Shown here one piece after another: positions 27,743 to 37,388 of a stretch of 64,000 nucleotides of DNA. The stretch is from Leptospiraceae bacterium. Lineage in GTDB: Bacteria > Spirochaetota > Leptospiria > Leptospirales > Leptospiraceae. The translations under genes were made by a program, and so were the position numbers. The stretch's first letter is position 1; the number at the start of each line of letters is the position of its first letter. The notes beneath the pieces are model-generated. The model was not told the origin of the DNA. It ran no database searches and was given only the letters and a program-made list of their open reading frames with translations. The DNA lies in assembly GCA_015075105.1 (NCBI GenBank), contig JABTUZ010000002.1:716001-780000 (forward strand), in the 5' to 3' direction.

Positions 27743-28177
27743 CTATTTCTTTTTAGCTTTCTTTTTCTTTTCCTTTAGCTCTTTTAAATAATCCAACATA
27801 GCATCAGGAGTTTCAAATAAAAATTTATGATCCTTGCCTGTTCTGGAGCAAGACTTTGCAGAATACTCTCTACATAGGTTGGGTCTTGTCTCATAAATGC
27901 TGCACATTCCATTGGGTTGAAGCTGAACACAGGGAGTGATGAACAATAAATTCCAAGCATTATCGTTATCAATATATATTTGTACATTTTTGTGGTGCAA
28001 ATACCAAGTGTAGTGATCTAAAGTTTCTTTATTTTTTGGAAATTCAATCTCCACAGAAACATAATTGCAGCAACCATGACAGGCAAGGCAAATTTCTGTC
28101 TCTGTCATTTTGTCTTCATTCGGAAATTTTGGAAATACTAAGGGAGTATCGCCTTTGGAATATTTATCCATATTCAC
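27743..28177 (-). CDS. YkgJ-family Zn/Fe-chelating cysteine-cluster protein
   Basis: 144 residues with the cluster signature CLACHGCCNY early on, then CVQLQPNGMCSIYETRPNLCREY and a final Cys. This is the CxxCxxCC...C...C pattern of the YkgJ/UPF0153 family, assumed to bind zinc or an iron-sulfur cluster. It has a Lys-rich tail and no signal peptide. Function unknown. It stops exactly where pcm stops on the other strand. Confidence 0.85.
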   Translation of the reverse strand: MNMDKYSKGDTPLVFPKFPNEDKMTETEICLACHGCCNYVSVEIEFPKNKETLDHYTWYLHHKNVQIYIDNDNAWNLLFITPCVQLQPNGMCSIYETRPNLCREYSAKSCSRTGKDHKFLFETPDAMLDYLKELKEKKKKAKKK

Positions 28178-28193
28178 TTACCTTTGCACTATC

Positions 28194-29240
28194 CTATTTT
28201 TTAGGGAGGGCTTTTACATAAACTTCTGCAGTCGAAATATTATCAAAGGTATTTTCAATATTTTTCATAAATTCATCTGAAATATAGCTCGCCGACTCTG
28301 TAATGTTTTGAATCTTGCGAACAACAGGTCTTAGTTTTACCTCTTTTATATTCGTCACCGGAAAAACTTTCAATGAAATCTGGATATTGTTTGAAAGGGA
28401 AATTTGAATTTCCTTGGTTTCTTTTGTTTTGATTAATTCTTCTGCGACTAAAAATCCTTCTCCATTCAAACTATCTGGATAGCGATCTACTTTCAAGTCT
28501 CTTAATCCTGTAAATAATAAATCCCCCAAAGCAGGGTCTAATAAAATCTTTTTTTGAGACAATCGAATGTAAGAATTTCTTTCAGAATTATTTTCTATTA
28601 CAGGGTTTACCACCAATTGAACTTTTTTTTCTTCTGAGATCAACTCGATTTTTTTTATTTTAGAAATGCCTAAAGGAAATACGTTTAGCTCTCTAAAGCC
28701 AATCGGATTCTCCAAAAATTTATTGAATATGTAAGAGTGTGTAGAATAGATTTTTCCACCTGTCTCAAAAAATCTTCTTGATTTATCTCGGGATTCATTT
28801 CCTAAATAAAACTCTTTCAAAACTTTATTATTTTTCGATAGAGAGATTGCGGGAGAATTTTCAAAACTAATACTAAGATTTTTTCTGTACCCGTCCTCGG
28901 CGAACGCAGCAGATAAAATTTTTAAGACCGACAGTTCCATAAAAAGATTCTTGCATTGATAGTTGCACTCATACAAGATTCGCTTCTCGGATTCTTTGTC
29001 GTCAGATTCTACAGTAAAAAAAGCAGTATCTTGAAACCAATTCGCATAACGCATAAAAATCAATTCTGAGTCCTGCATTTTTTCAAAAATCTTTTTGGAT
29101 CTTGGAGGACTAAATACAATTTTGTCAGGGCTCTCTTTCCACAAAATTTCTTCTTTTAGGTTTTCCCGATCTTCATCTACAAAAAGAAATAAAACTAATA
29201 GGAAAGTAAATACTACAACCGCGATAAATATTTTTTTCAT
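28194..29240 (-). CDS. DUF4340-like anchored protein of the Gld-type ABC operon
   Basis: 348 residues from ATG 29240, which overlaps the TGA of the GldG-like gene (ATGA); the longer ORF lies inside that gene. One N-terminal transmembrane helix (FIAVVVFTFLLVLFLFV) is followed by an extracytoplasmic beta-rich domain with repeated strands such as ISLSKNNKVLKEFYLGNESRDK, typical of DUF4340 proteins that accompany GldF/GldG transporters. Its molecular role is unknown. The gene ends the operon, 16 bp before the YkgJ gene. Confidence 0.75.
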   Translation of the reverse strand: MKKIFIAVVVFTFLLVLFLFVDEDRENLKEEILWKESPDKIVFSPPRSKKIFEKMQDSELIFMRYANWFQDTAFFTVESDDKESEKRILYECNYQCKNLFMELSVLKILSAAFAEDGYRKNLSISFENSPAISLSKNNKVLKEFYLGNESRDKSRRFFETGGKIYSTHSYIFNKFLENPIGFRELNVFPLGISKIKKIELISEEKKVQLVVNPVIENNSERNSYIRLSQKKILLDPALGDLLFTGLRDLKVDRYPDSLNGEGFLVAEELIKTKETKEIQISLSNNIQISLKVFPVTNIKEVKLRPVVRKIQNITESASYISDEFMKNIENTFDNISTAEVYVKALPKK

Positions 29241-31087
29241 AATAACCTTGTTTTTTTTCTTAGAATTACAAATCCGAGTCCAGCGAGGATTATAAGCCCG
29301 GGAAAAGCAAACATTCCAATCACCCACACTATTTGCTTTTCTTTATCTGTTAAGTTTACAATTTCTATGTCAGTTTTTTTGAGTACGATTCCGCTTAGAA
29401 TTTCTCTTTGCAAAACCCAATTCACTGAGTTTACGGAAAAGTTGGAATTCAAATTTAATGAAAAGTATTGATCGGTCAGCCATGATGTTCCTGAAAAAAT
29501 TATGACCCTTGGGTTTTCGCCTTCTTTTTTATTTTTTAATTGAAGTGCATAACCCAGCTGATAGTTATTTTTTGTTTCTTTACCGTCTAACTTCCCATTT
29601 TTATTTGAATCAATAAAAGTATCAAATCCCGACTCCAAAAGAATATTCGATTCCATTTCAGTTGGTTTGTCTCCCTTTTTCTCAAAGTATCCTGAATAAG
29701 GATACACTATGCCTAAATTTTTTTTCTCCAAAACAGTTTCGATTGGATGGCTTCCAAAATTTTTTGCTATTAAAATACCAAATCGTCCGTTTCCTTGAGA
29801 CAGGATTTCTTTTTTAAAAGTTAAATTTGCTCTCTCCAATATCCAATCAAAATTTTCAGAGCCGAGGGGGTCTATGGATATGAAAAGACTTCCTCTTTTT
29901 TCTGTTACGTATTTCCAAATAGTATCTCTTGCTTCCTTGGAAAATGGAATAGAAGGTCCGATGATCACAATTGCATCAGCGTCTTTCGGAATCTCGCCTG
30001 GCCATTTTTCTTCAAATCCGAGAGGCTTCACCTTAAAATTAAAAAAATTTAAGCCAGAAATAAATTTATTGACTTGCTCGTTTGGAATGCTTTGAAATCC
30101 CGTACTGAATCTTTCGCCATTGGACGTGGTCATATAAATTGTTTTTTCACTTGTTGAAATATTTAGAATTGCCTGAATAATTTTTCTTTCAATACCTTCC
30201 AAGTCGCTGGAATCTTGCACTAAAATTCTTTGCTCTGCAAAAATATTCTTTCCGATAAAAGAATCTTTTTGTGTCCTAAATAAAATTGTTCCGTTTGAAG
30301 CTTGCCCTATATTTCCGAGAAGGTCAGTCTCTACATCTGCATTAATAAATTTTACAGAAACATACGGACTAAGCGATCTTAACTCATCCAATATAATTTC
30401 AATATCAGGTCGAATCACACTAAGCGCAAAAGTATTCTCAGGTCCTGAAGACTCTAAGGGTCTTGGGTAAAAAGCAAAAATTTGAACTTCCTTCTTCAAC
30501 CCTTTTAGTATATTTCGAGAAGTTGTAGAAAAAGAATATTTTCCGATAGAGGTTAAGTCTATGTTAAAATTTTTTAATGAAGCAATATAATTCACACCGA
30601 TTAAAATAGTTAAAGCTAGTGAAATATTCATCACAGAACTTTGCAGAAGTCCGTATTTTCTGATTGAGAGTGCGTTAGACGACTGCATGGACTTTCTAAC
30701 GTTCTCAAGGAGAATGGTGTATATAAAAAAAGAAAAAGACAAAATGACAATTGCAGCGAGTAAGAAATTTCTAAGTTTAGGGTAGATTGTAGTCTCTTCC
30801 GAAACTCCGGGTGCCAAAGGAAAATCCAAGAACATTCTAAGGTGGTATAATAAAAATGCACTTATTCCCAAAGAATACAAAAGCAATTTCTGATTTCTTA
30901 CTTCCCTTGGTGTAGATTTCTTTGTTAAGTAAGAATAAAAAAAATCAGACGAAATCAAAATAAAAGAAAAAAATATCCAAATTCCTCGAATTGTAGATTT
31001 TGTGATCACGGAATCAAATACAAAAAATAGTAAAAGTGAAGCTAAAGAGACAAATGGAAGAAGGTTTTCTTTTTTAAAAAAATCCAT
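29237..31087 (-). CDS. GldG-like ABC transporter auxiliary protein
   Basis: 616 residues. Four N-terminal helices, one more at about 155-175, then a large extracytoplasmic domain (SLKNFNIDLTSIGKYSFS, VQIFAFYPRPLESSG, DADAIVIIGPSIPFSKE, GSLFISIDPLG) and a final membrane helix before RKKTRLL. The order fits the GldG/ABC_transp_aux family, found with GldA/GldF in Bacteroidetes gliding and in many non-gliding bacteria. It starts 1 bp after the permease gene and overlaps the DUF4340 gene. The cargo is unknown. Confidence 0.85.
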   Translation of the reverse strand: MDFFKKENLLPFVSLASLLLFFVFDSVITKSTIRGIWIFFSFILISSDFFYSYLTKKSTPREVRNQKLLLYSLGISAFLLYHLRMFLDFPLAPGVSEETTIYPKLRNFLLAAIVILSFSFFIYTILLENVRKSMQSSNALSIRKYGLLQSSVMNISLALTILIGVNYIASLKNFNIDLTSIGKYSFSTTSRNILKGLKKEVQIFAFYPRPLESSGPENTFALSVIRPDIEIILDELRSLSPYVSVKFINADVETDLLGNIGQASNGTILFRTQKDSFIGKNIFAEQRILVQDSSDLEGIERKIIQAILNISTSEKTIYMTTSNGERFSTGFQSIPNEQVNKFISGLNFFNFKVKPLGFEEKWPGEIPKDADAIVIIGPSIPFSKEARDTIWKYVTEKRGSLFISIDPLGSENFDWILERANLTFKKEILSQGNGRFGILIAKNFGSHPIETVLEKKNLGIVYPYSGYFEKKGDKPTEMESNILLESGFDTFIDSNKNGKLDGKETKNNYQLGYALQLKNKKEGENPRVIIFSGTSWLTDQYFSLNLNSNFSVNSVNWVLQREILSGIVLKKTDIEIVNLTDKEKQIVWVIGMFAFPGLIILAGLGFVILRKKTRLL

Positions 31088-31088
31088 A

Positions 31089-31814
31089 CTAACCCCTCCA
31101 CCTTCTTGATTCGAGTACCTTGATTGTCAGATATACAAAAAATGAAGCACCCGAAACAAAAAATACCATTCCCGAAAATGGAAGCACCCCTCTCGCAAAA
31201 CTAATAAAGTGCGAAAAAATATGAAGATGAAAAAGAATGGTTCTGGTTGTAGATTGGAATAGATGAGAAAAAAATCCAATCACCCATAATGTCATAATAA
31301 TCACGATTGAAATTAAAAGAGAGACCATCTGATTTTTGCCCAATACGCTCCCGAAAATTCCTATGGAATATGTAAAAACTCCTAACAGGAAAACGCCTAA
31401 CGTACCCGAAAAAACTAAGTACATTGGCGCTTTCCAAAAAGAATATAAGAATAAAGGAAAAAGTGCATTTATAAAAAAGGAGATAATGAAACATACAAAC
31501 ACACCAAATAAAAATTTTCCGATTACGATTTCTGAATCTGTTACAGGGCTTGTGTACAAAAGCTCAAGAGTGCCTTTGTTTTTTTCTTCTACAATACTTC
31601 CCATAGCAAGAATAAGCATTGCTACTACAATCGTTGACATAAAAGAAATAAATGTTACCATTGTAGCATCTGCATAGTTTGACCTGCCGTTAAAATTTAA
31701 AATCAAAACAAACAACGCATTTAAAAAAGCAGTGCCACCTAAAATCATAGGAGAAAGATAAGTCCCGAAAAACAGTCTTACTTCTTTTAAAAAAATCCAT
31801 TTTATATTATTCAT
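31089..31814 (-). CDS. ABC-2 type permease (GldF-like)
   Basis: 241 residues with six hydrophobic segments; [15 protein letters not shown] and [20 protein letters not shown] are the conserved ABC-2 permease blocks. It is the membrane channel subunit for the ATPase just upstream. The ATG is 8 bp after that gene's stop. Confidence 0.9.
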   Translation of the reverse strand: MNNIKWIFLKEVRLFFGTYLSPMILGGTAFLNALFVLILNFNGRSNYADATMVTFISFMSTIVVAMLILAMGSIVEEKNKGTLELLYTSPVTDSEIVIGKFLFGVFVCFIISFFINALFPLFLYSFWKAPMYLVFSGTLGVFLLGVFTYSIGIFGSVLGKNQMVSLLISIVIIMTLWVIGFFSHLFQSTTRTILFHLHIFSHFISFARGVLPFSGMVFFVSGASFFVYLTIKVLESRRWRG

Positions 31815-31822
31815 ATTATTTA

Positions 31823-32545
31823 TTACAACTTACTCAAAAAAAATTCTTCTAAATTAAAAAAATTGTTTGGCTCTTTTTCAATTTCTTTTTCCAATTCACT
31901 AAAGGTAAATTCTCCCTTTAGCCTACCTTCGTGCAAAAATAAGAATCTATCACAAGTTTTGTAAATCTCGGAAAGTATGTGACTGGAAATAAGTACAGTG
32001 TGATCTTCCTTTAAATTTTTAATCAGACTTCGCATTTCTATAATCTGTTTTGGATCCAGACCGGAAATCGGTTCATCCATGATTATAAGAGAAGGGCTAC
32101 CGAGTAGGGCTTGTGCTATTCCGACTCTTTTTCTATACCCAAGAGACAAGTGTCCGATAATCTTGTTCAATTGAGGAAAAATATCTGTCTTCTTGGAAAC
32201 TCTTTCTATTTCGCTTGGAATATTTTCTGTTGAGATTCCTTTAATCTGAGATACAAATTCTAAATATTCCTGTATTGAAAAATCCTCGTATAAAGGAGGC
32301 GTTTCAGGCAAGTAACCGATCTTCTTTTTTACCTCCAAAGGAGAATCAAAAATATTCAGAGAATCAATTTCTACCTCTCCCTCGCTCGGTATCAAAAAAC
32401 AAGTTAAGATTCTAATCGTGGTAGTCTTTCCTGATCCGTTTAAACCCAGAAGCCCTACGATTTCTTTGCTCTTTAATTCAAAACTCAGATTCTCAACTGC
32501 TTTTTTATTTCCAAAATTTTTGGTAATATTTTTGACTTTTACCAT
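31823..32545 (-). CDS. ABC transporter ATP-binding protein (GldA-like)
   Basis: 240 residues: Walker [12 protein letters not shown] loop [10 protein letters not shown], signature [11 protein letters not shown] (Leu-Ser-Leu-Gly in place of LSGGQ, common in this class), Walker [13 protein letters not shown] and H loop SSHILSE. It powers the permease and GldG-like partner downstream. The ATG is 6 bp after the acyl-CoA dehydrogenase gene, so that enzyme may head the same transcript. Confidence 0.92.
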   Translation of the reverse strand: MVKVKNITKNFGNKKAVENLSFELKSKEIVGLLGLNGSGKTTTIRILTCFLIPSEGEVEIDSLNIFDSPLEVKKKIGYLPETPPLYEDFSIQEYLEFVSQIKGISTENIPSEIERVSKKTDIFPQLNKIIGHLSLGYRKRVGIAQALLGSPSLIIMDEPISGLDPKQIIEMRSLIKNLKEDHTVLISSHILSEIYKTCDRFLFLHEGRLKGEFTFSELEKEIEKEPNNFFNLEEFFLSKL

Positions 32546-32551
32546 AACGCT

Positions 32552-34252
32552 TTAAGGGTTCATTTTGTATTTATCTTTTAAACTGAATACGTGGTTTTTC
32601 CAGACTCTTTCAAATCTAGAATCATCCGTAAATGGTTTTTTAATAATTTTTAGACAGTTCTCCATTTGCTTTGGAGTAGTACTCGATTTAGAATATACTT
32701 GTATAATATATTTGGAAAAATCTTTTACAAGGTACTCAAAAATTTGATCTAACAAATCTTTGTCTAATTTTTCAAATTTAGAATTTTCAATAATGAGCTG
32801 ACCGTAAGGAATCAAACAAAACGCCTCACCGAGTGATAGCATAAAATCAATATCCCGAGACTGAAGTTTGTCCAAGGGAGAATCAGTCAGAAAATATTTG
32901 AAAGCCTCAATCTGCTCTTTAAAAATTTTTAAATTTGGAGAATCTACACTATCATAAACTGATTTGTAATCATGGAACTGGATTTTTTTTAGTCCCTTTG
33001 TGGTAGAGCCTTGGTTGAATATAAAACTATCATCAGAAAAATCGTTCCTTTTAGGGAGTTCAGGGTAATTCTTAGACTCAAAAAGATAAGTTTGTATAAA
33101 ATTTGTAACAAGCATCATATTGATATGAGCGGTTCCTTCCAATTTAGGTAGTGCTCGAATATCTCTTGCTGCCATTTCAAAAAACATATTCTTTTCAAAA
33201 CCTTTTGCAGCTACGACATCCCATATACAATTAATCACTTCCTCTCCCTGCATGGTTACCTTGACTTTTACCATTGGGTTGAATAGCAGGTATCGCCTAT
33301 CGTCTACAGAAGAATTCCTCATGTAGTCAGATGAACGAATAGTAAAAAATCTCATAGACACAAGTCTGGAATAGGCTTCTACAAATAATTTTTGAATATG
33401 AGGAAAGTCTGTTACGTGTTGATTGAAAATATTTCGATTGGCAGCGTGGTCGATAGATTCATACAAAGCGTGGGTGCACATTCCGATTGAAGCCCAGCCG
33501 AGGTTGTACTTACAAAACGCTATAGTCGCAAGAGAAGCATCCCAAGCCTCTCTCCCCTTAGACAAAATATCGTCTTCGGTAAGCGGGTAGTCGTGAAGAG
33601 CATACTCACCAACATAGTTTTGGGAATTGGTTACGTTCTGAATGCACTCGTAGTTCTTGTGAGAAGACTCTACCGCAAAAAACATAAAGTCTCCTGTTCC
33701 GTCTAACTTCCCAAAGGTAGATACTAAGGCAGCTTTGTTTGCGTTCCCGATATAGTATTTGTCTCCGTTGGCGATATACTTCCCTTCACCCTTTGGAAAA
33801 ACCATCATATCACTGGAAATCAGATCCGCTCCGTGCTCTTTTTCTGAAAGGCCAAATGCAAAAATCCCACCTTCTTCTAATAGTTTTGCGGTCTTATTTT
33901 TAATTTTTTCATTCTTGCTCATCCAAATAGGTCCAAGCCCGAGCATGGACACCTGCCAAATATACCAATACGCAAGTCCGTAAAAACCGGTGATCTCGCT
34001 AAACATACAATTTCTGTAAGAGTCCCATCTGGAGTCACTCGCACCATAACCCTTTGGAGTCATTAGCACAGAAAATATTTTTTCTTTCTTTATAAAATCT
34101 GCAAAGTCCTGATACCAAACCCTTTCGTGATCGTCGTGCTTTAATTTTTTCAAGCCCTTGTTCTCAAAAAAATCTATAACTTTTTTTAATAAAGCTCTGG
34201 ATTTTTCGTCCAAGTCGCTGTAGTCAGGATTTTTTGGGTTTAATAATAGCAT
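32552..34252 (-). CDS. Acyl-CoA dehydrogenase family protein
   Basis: 566 residues, longer than the usual 380-400, with a C-terminal extension of about 150. FAFGLSEKEHGADLIS corresponds to the FAD-binding G(M/L)TE.. block, YIANGDKYYIGNANKAA to the middle strand, and WDVVAAKGFEKN plus RDIRALPKLEGTAHIN to the second FAD/dimer region (Leu-Glu-Gly-Thr). It should oxidise an acyl-CoA in the cytoplasm. The catalytic base cannot be placed safely by eye. Substrate unknown. Confidence 0.85.
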   Translation of the reverse strand: MLLLNPKNPDYSDLDEKSRALLKKVIDFFENKGLKKLKHDDHERVWYQDFADFIKKEKIFSVLMTPKGYGASDSRWDSYRNCMFSEITGFYGLAYWYIWQVSMLGLGPIWMSKNEKIKNKTAKLLEEGGIFAFGLSEKEHGADLISSDMMVFPKGEGKYIANGDKYYIGNANKAALVSTFGKLDGTGDFMFFAVESSHKNYECIQNVTNSQNYVGEYALHDYPLTEDDILSKGREAWDASLATIAFCKYNLGWASIGMCTHALYESIDHAANRNIFNQHVTDFPHIQKLFVEAYSRLVSMRFFTIRSSDYMRNSSVDDRRYLLFNPMVKVKVTMQGEEVINCIWDVVAAKGFEKNMFFEMAARDIRALPKLEGTAHINMMLVTNFIQTYLFESKNYPELPKRNDFSDDSFIFNQGSTTKGLKKIQFHDYKSVYDSVDSPNLKIFKEQIEAFKYFLTDSPLDKLQSRDIDFMLSLGEAFCLIPYGQLIIENSKFEKLDKDLLDQIFEYLVKDFSKYIIQVYSKSSTTPKQMENCLKIIKKPFTDDSRFERVWKNHVFSLKDKYKMNP

Positions 34253-34342
34253 TCTCTATCTCCGTGCAATTCAGGATAAAAATCTAAGTTTTTCGTGTAA
34301 AGAAATATTCAAAAAAATATGGCTTGCCCATTTCCGTGAAAT

Positions 34343-35179
34343 CTATTTTAAAATAGCTGAAAGTTTTTTGTAATTTTCTATAACTTCCTTTGTTTTTTCT
34401 AATCCAAACTTATTCAAATCGGGGTGGTATTTTTTTAATAACTCTTTGTATTTTTTTCTCAAGTCTGTACGATTTGAATTTTCGTCCAATTGAAAAAATT
34501 GAATGAGTGAGAGAGTTTCTTTGTTGTGTGTTTGAAGACGAATGTCTCTGCCATAAACTTCATAATAGGCTCTTTCTTTGGCTTCTCTTGAGATTTTTTG
34601 CATATCAATTTTTTTGTCAGAATAAAGAGAAAGCAGATATTTTTTTAGAAAAGAGTCAGCTCCATAAGAAATATCAATATGCTTAATTTCGACATAATAA
34701 CTGACATATCTGTCGATCATAATTTCTTTATCAAATTTTTCGTCAATATAAGAATCAAAAGCATCATCAAACTTCAAAGTTGCAGAAGAAAGAAGCAAGA
34801 TTAGCTCTTTGTCTAATTTATGGCTTTCCACACTTGCAGTCAAATAGCGAAAAAAATACTCTACTATTTCGTCTAACGTTTCTTTTGAAAAATACAACCC
34901 TCCCTCCATAAATACTTTTTCGGTATTTTCTATCCCTAAGAAATTCGATAAAAACTTGCAGAGCACCTCACAGTCTGTTTCATGAAACCCGCCCAATACG
35001 TCATAATTTAACAGAGGGTTATTTGCAGAATAGACCATCCTGTAGTAGATTTCTTTTCTGATTTCCAATAACTCGGAAAGACGAGTCGAAGACAAAAACC
35101 ATTTTCCTTCAACTGAAATAGACTGTATTTCTGTGATTATATCGAAAAGTGTTGCCTCTGCCTTGTTGTTCTCGTTCAT
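34343..35179 (-). CDS. Protein with C-terminal J domain
   Basis: 278 residues. The last ~55 are a J domain (LRKKYKELLKKYHPDLNK) with the HPD tripeptide that stimulates Hsp70. The first 220 residues are helical and acidic, with no recognised family, no zinc fingers and no Gly/Phe region, so this is a specialised (type III) co-chaperone rather than DnaJ. It stands alone on the minus strand. Confidence 0.82.
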   Translation of the reverse strand: MNENNKAEATLFDIITEIQSISVEGKWFLSSTRLSELLEIRKEIYYRMVYSANNPLLNYDVLGGFHETDCEVLCKFLSNFLGIENTEKVFMEGGLYFSKETLDEIVEYFFRYLTASVESHKLDKELILLLSSATLKFDDAFDSYIDEKFDKEIMIDRYVSYYVEIKHIDISYGADSFLKKYLLSLYSDKKIDMQKISREAKERAYYEVYGRDIRLQTHNKETLSLIQFFQLDENSNRTDLRKKYKELLKKYHPDLNKFGLEKTKEVIENYKKLSAILK

Positions 35180-35375
35180 GATTTATTCTAAAAACTATAC
35201 AAAAAAAATCAGGCAATAGATTACAAGAAAGTATTTTGAAACTAACCTATCTCGCTTTGTTTTTCTATTGATATATTTTGATAGAAGAGCAAATTTTAAA
35301 TAGAGGCAGTACTTTGGTTATTATAAAAATAATTTTTGAATTGAACAAAATGGCAGTAATAAAAAGATTTTTTAA

Positions 35376-36539
35376 ATGAAGCATTTTGCACTGATTCTAT
35401 TTTTATTTTGTTATCCTGTATTTTCTCAAAGTAGCTCAAACGATCCAAACATCGTTCAACCTAAAAATGAAAATCAAAATAACAAAGAAGCCCAACCTAT
35501 AATCAAAGAAAATGATTCAATTGCAATAAAACCCAAAAAGCCTCCGAATCCTCATTTTGTAGCCCTTCTCGGAATTGTTCCTGGACTTGGACAAGCGTAT
35601 ATCGGGAATACATGGTCTGGAGTTTTTCAGTTTGGTTTATTTTATACATTGTCAGGATTAGAGTACCATTTTTCTAAACAACCAGATTATATAGAATACA
35701 ATGAAAGAGAAGTAAAATTTGAAATAGGAAGGACTTTGGCGGCAGAAGAGTTTCAAAGAAATAATCTGCTCTATAGAAGCATTCCTGCTTTCACAGAGTC
35801 TCGATACCAAAGAGACTTGCGACTCTACGAAGAAAGAAAACTCTATGAAATAAACCCACTCTTGAAATACGGAGAATACCAAAGAACTTCCAGAAGCACT
35901 TTTTATTCCGATACACTCAATAACCCGGTGTTGAGTGTTATGCTGTACTCCATATACTCCGGGTTTCGGGACGCAGGTGGATTAGGCGAGTTCAAAAAAG
36001 ACGAAAAAATTGAAGCGCTTTTACTTGCACCGTTCAAGCCAGTGTACTTCACCAATATTAAAATATTTTTACCTATTGCTTTTTTGAGTGCAATGCTTTT
36101 GACAGACAACTCTTCTACAAAAATATTAGCACCACCCAGTCTTGTAAGAGACGGCTCCTTAGTGGGTGGCGCTTTTATCACAGGGATAAGCCCTGCTATA
36201 GGAGAAGAAGCATTCTTTAGGGGGTATGTAAATTACTCATTAATGCAATCCTACGGTCCAATAATTGGTGGTGGAGTTTCCGGGTTGCTTTTTTCTATGG
36301 CACACGCAGGAAACCAAGACGCAAAAGAAGGATTTCTCGGAAGAGCACTACTTGGTTTTTATTTTGCCTATCTACACTATTCTTCAGGATACGATCTGGG
36401 CCCTTCCATTGCAATGCACTTCTGGTGGAATTTTCTTATGGGTCTTGCACAAATCAAATACTACAAACCCGATCCGAATTACAACAAGTCTCAACAAGAA
36501 GTTCATTTTATGCCTGTGTTCTATCAGATGAGATTTTGA
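35376..36539 (+). CDS. CPBP-family intramembrane protease with N-terminal PGLGQ domain
   Basis: 387 residues with a signal peptide (FLFCYPVFSQ). Then comes a membrane segment of DUF5683 type (VALLGIVPGLGQAYIG) and, near the C-terminus, the CPBP/ABI protease motifs: Glu277-Glu278 in GEEAFFRGY, SMAHAGN and AMHFWWNF. These are the metal and catalytic residues of Rce1-like glutamic proteases. It should act in the inner membrane; its substrate is unknown. Confidence 0.85.
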   Translation: MKHFALILFLFCYPVFSQSSSNDPNIVQPKNENQNNKEAQPIIKENDSIAIKPKKPPNPHFVALLGIVPGLGQAYIGNTWSGVFQFGLFYTLSGLEYHFSKQPDYIEYNEREVKFEIGRTLAAEEFQRNNLLYRSIPAFTESRYQRDLRLYEERKLYEINPLLKYGEYQRTSRSTFYSDTLNNPVLSVMLYSIYSGFRDAGGLGEFKKDEKIEALLLAPFKPVYFTNIKIFLPIAFLSAMLLTDNSSTKILAPPSLVRDGSLVGGAFITGISPAIGEEAFFRGYVNYSLMQSYGPIIGGGVSGLLFSMAHAGNQDAKEGFLGRALLGFYFAYLHYSSGYDLGPSIAMHFWWNFLMGLAQIKYYKPDPNYNKSQQEVHFMPVFYQMRF

Positions 36540-36630
36540 GATTTGCTTTGGAATACATTCTATATTATTAATCCTCTTGACACGAAAGTTTTCCAAGAAT
36601 TTCTTTATTTACATCGTAAGGAGGGCTTAG

Positions 36631-37329
36631 ATGAAAAAATTATTTGACCTAATATCTAAATTGACCAAAGGCACGGCAGTAATTTTCCTTTGTGTATTTT
36701 TTTTGTTTTGCAATCGATACACCACAGTTACAGAAATAGATTCAAACAAAGACGGTAAAATAGACCAATACATGATCTCACTAAAAGATAAAAATCTGGG
36801 GATTGCCATGGTCGTAGATGAAAGTAAAGAAGGAAATTTTGACGATATATCTTGGATTCACGGAGAGCCGGGAAATACAAAGGAGAGCTTTGTAGTATTT
36901 AACAAGATTTATAAAAACGGAAAGGTAAAATCAAAAACATGGTACGGTCCAAACACTATTAAATTAATAGAATTTAGTGATGAAGATGGAGACGGGTTTT
37001 TGGAAACTAAAATCTATTATAATAAACTTGCTTTGCCAAAAATAATCAACGGTCATATTGCAAGAATTGAAATTGATACAGACAAAGACGATAAAACAGA
37101 CGTATGGCTATTTCCAGCAGATAGAGTAGAAATTGACTCAAACAAGGATGGTGTTCCTGACAGGTATTCTACAGACACCAAAAAAGTCCAAGAGGCTTAT
37201 AAACAATTTACTACCAGCAGGAAATTTGAATTAACAACACTTCCACTTGAAAAACCAAGATCGTTTGTAATTCACCCTGAGCTGATTCAAATAGACAGAT
37301 GGAAGGCAAATCTAAATATTCATTTTTAA
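36631..37329 (+). CDS. Lipoprotein with calcium-binding DxNxDG loops
   Basis: 232 residues. A long N-terminal signal ends in FFLFCNRY, a likely lipobox. Several EF-hand/thrombospondin-3-like loops follow: DSNKDGKIDQY, DEDGDGFLETK, DTDKDDKTDVW and DSNKDGVPDRY, each with Asp/Asn spacing suited to Ca2+. It is probably a surface or periplasmic lipoprotein stabilised by calcium; the role is unknown. The start has a near-perfect TAAGGAGG site. A bidirectional terminator follows. Confidence 0.8.
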   Translation: MKKLFDLISKLTKGTAVIFLCVFFLFCNRYTTVTEIDSNKDGKIDQYMISLKDKNLGIAMVVDESKEGNFDDISWIHGEPGNTKESFVVFNKIYKNGKVKSKTWYGPNTIKLIEFSDEDGDGFLETKIYYNKLALPKIINGHIARIEIDTDKDDKTDVWLFPADRVEIDSNKDGVPDRYSTDTKKVQEAYKQFTTSRKFELTTLPLEKPRSFVIHPELIQIDRWKANLNIHF

Positions 37330-37335
37330 ATAAAA

Positions 37336-37361
37336 AAAGCCGCCCCAAAATGGACGGCTTT
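37336..37361. terminator. Bidirectional terminator between two convergent lipoprotein genes
   Basis: AAAGCCG (37336-37342) pairs with CGGCTTT (37355-37361), extended by CC/GG. An A-tract lies to the left and T-rich sequence to the right, so it can serve both the plus-strand gene ending at 37329 and the minus-strand gene ending at 37389. Confidence 0.8.
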
Positions 37362-37388
37362 CCACTAATTACACAAATCTAAAATAAA

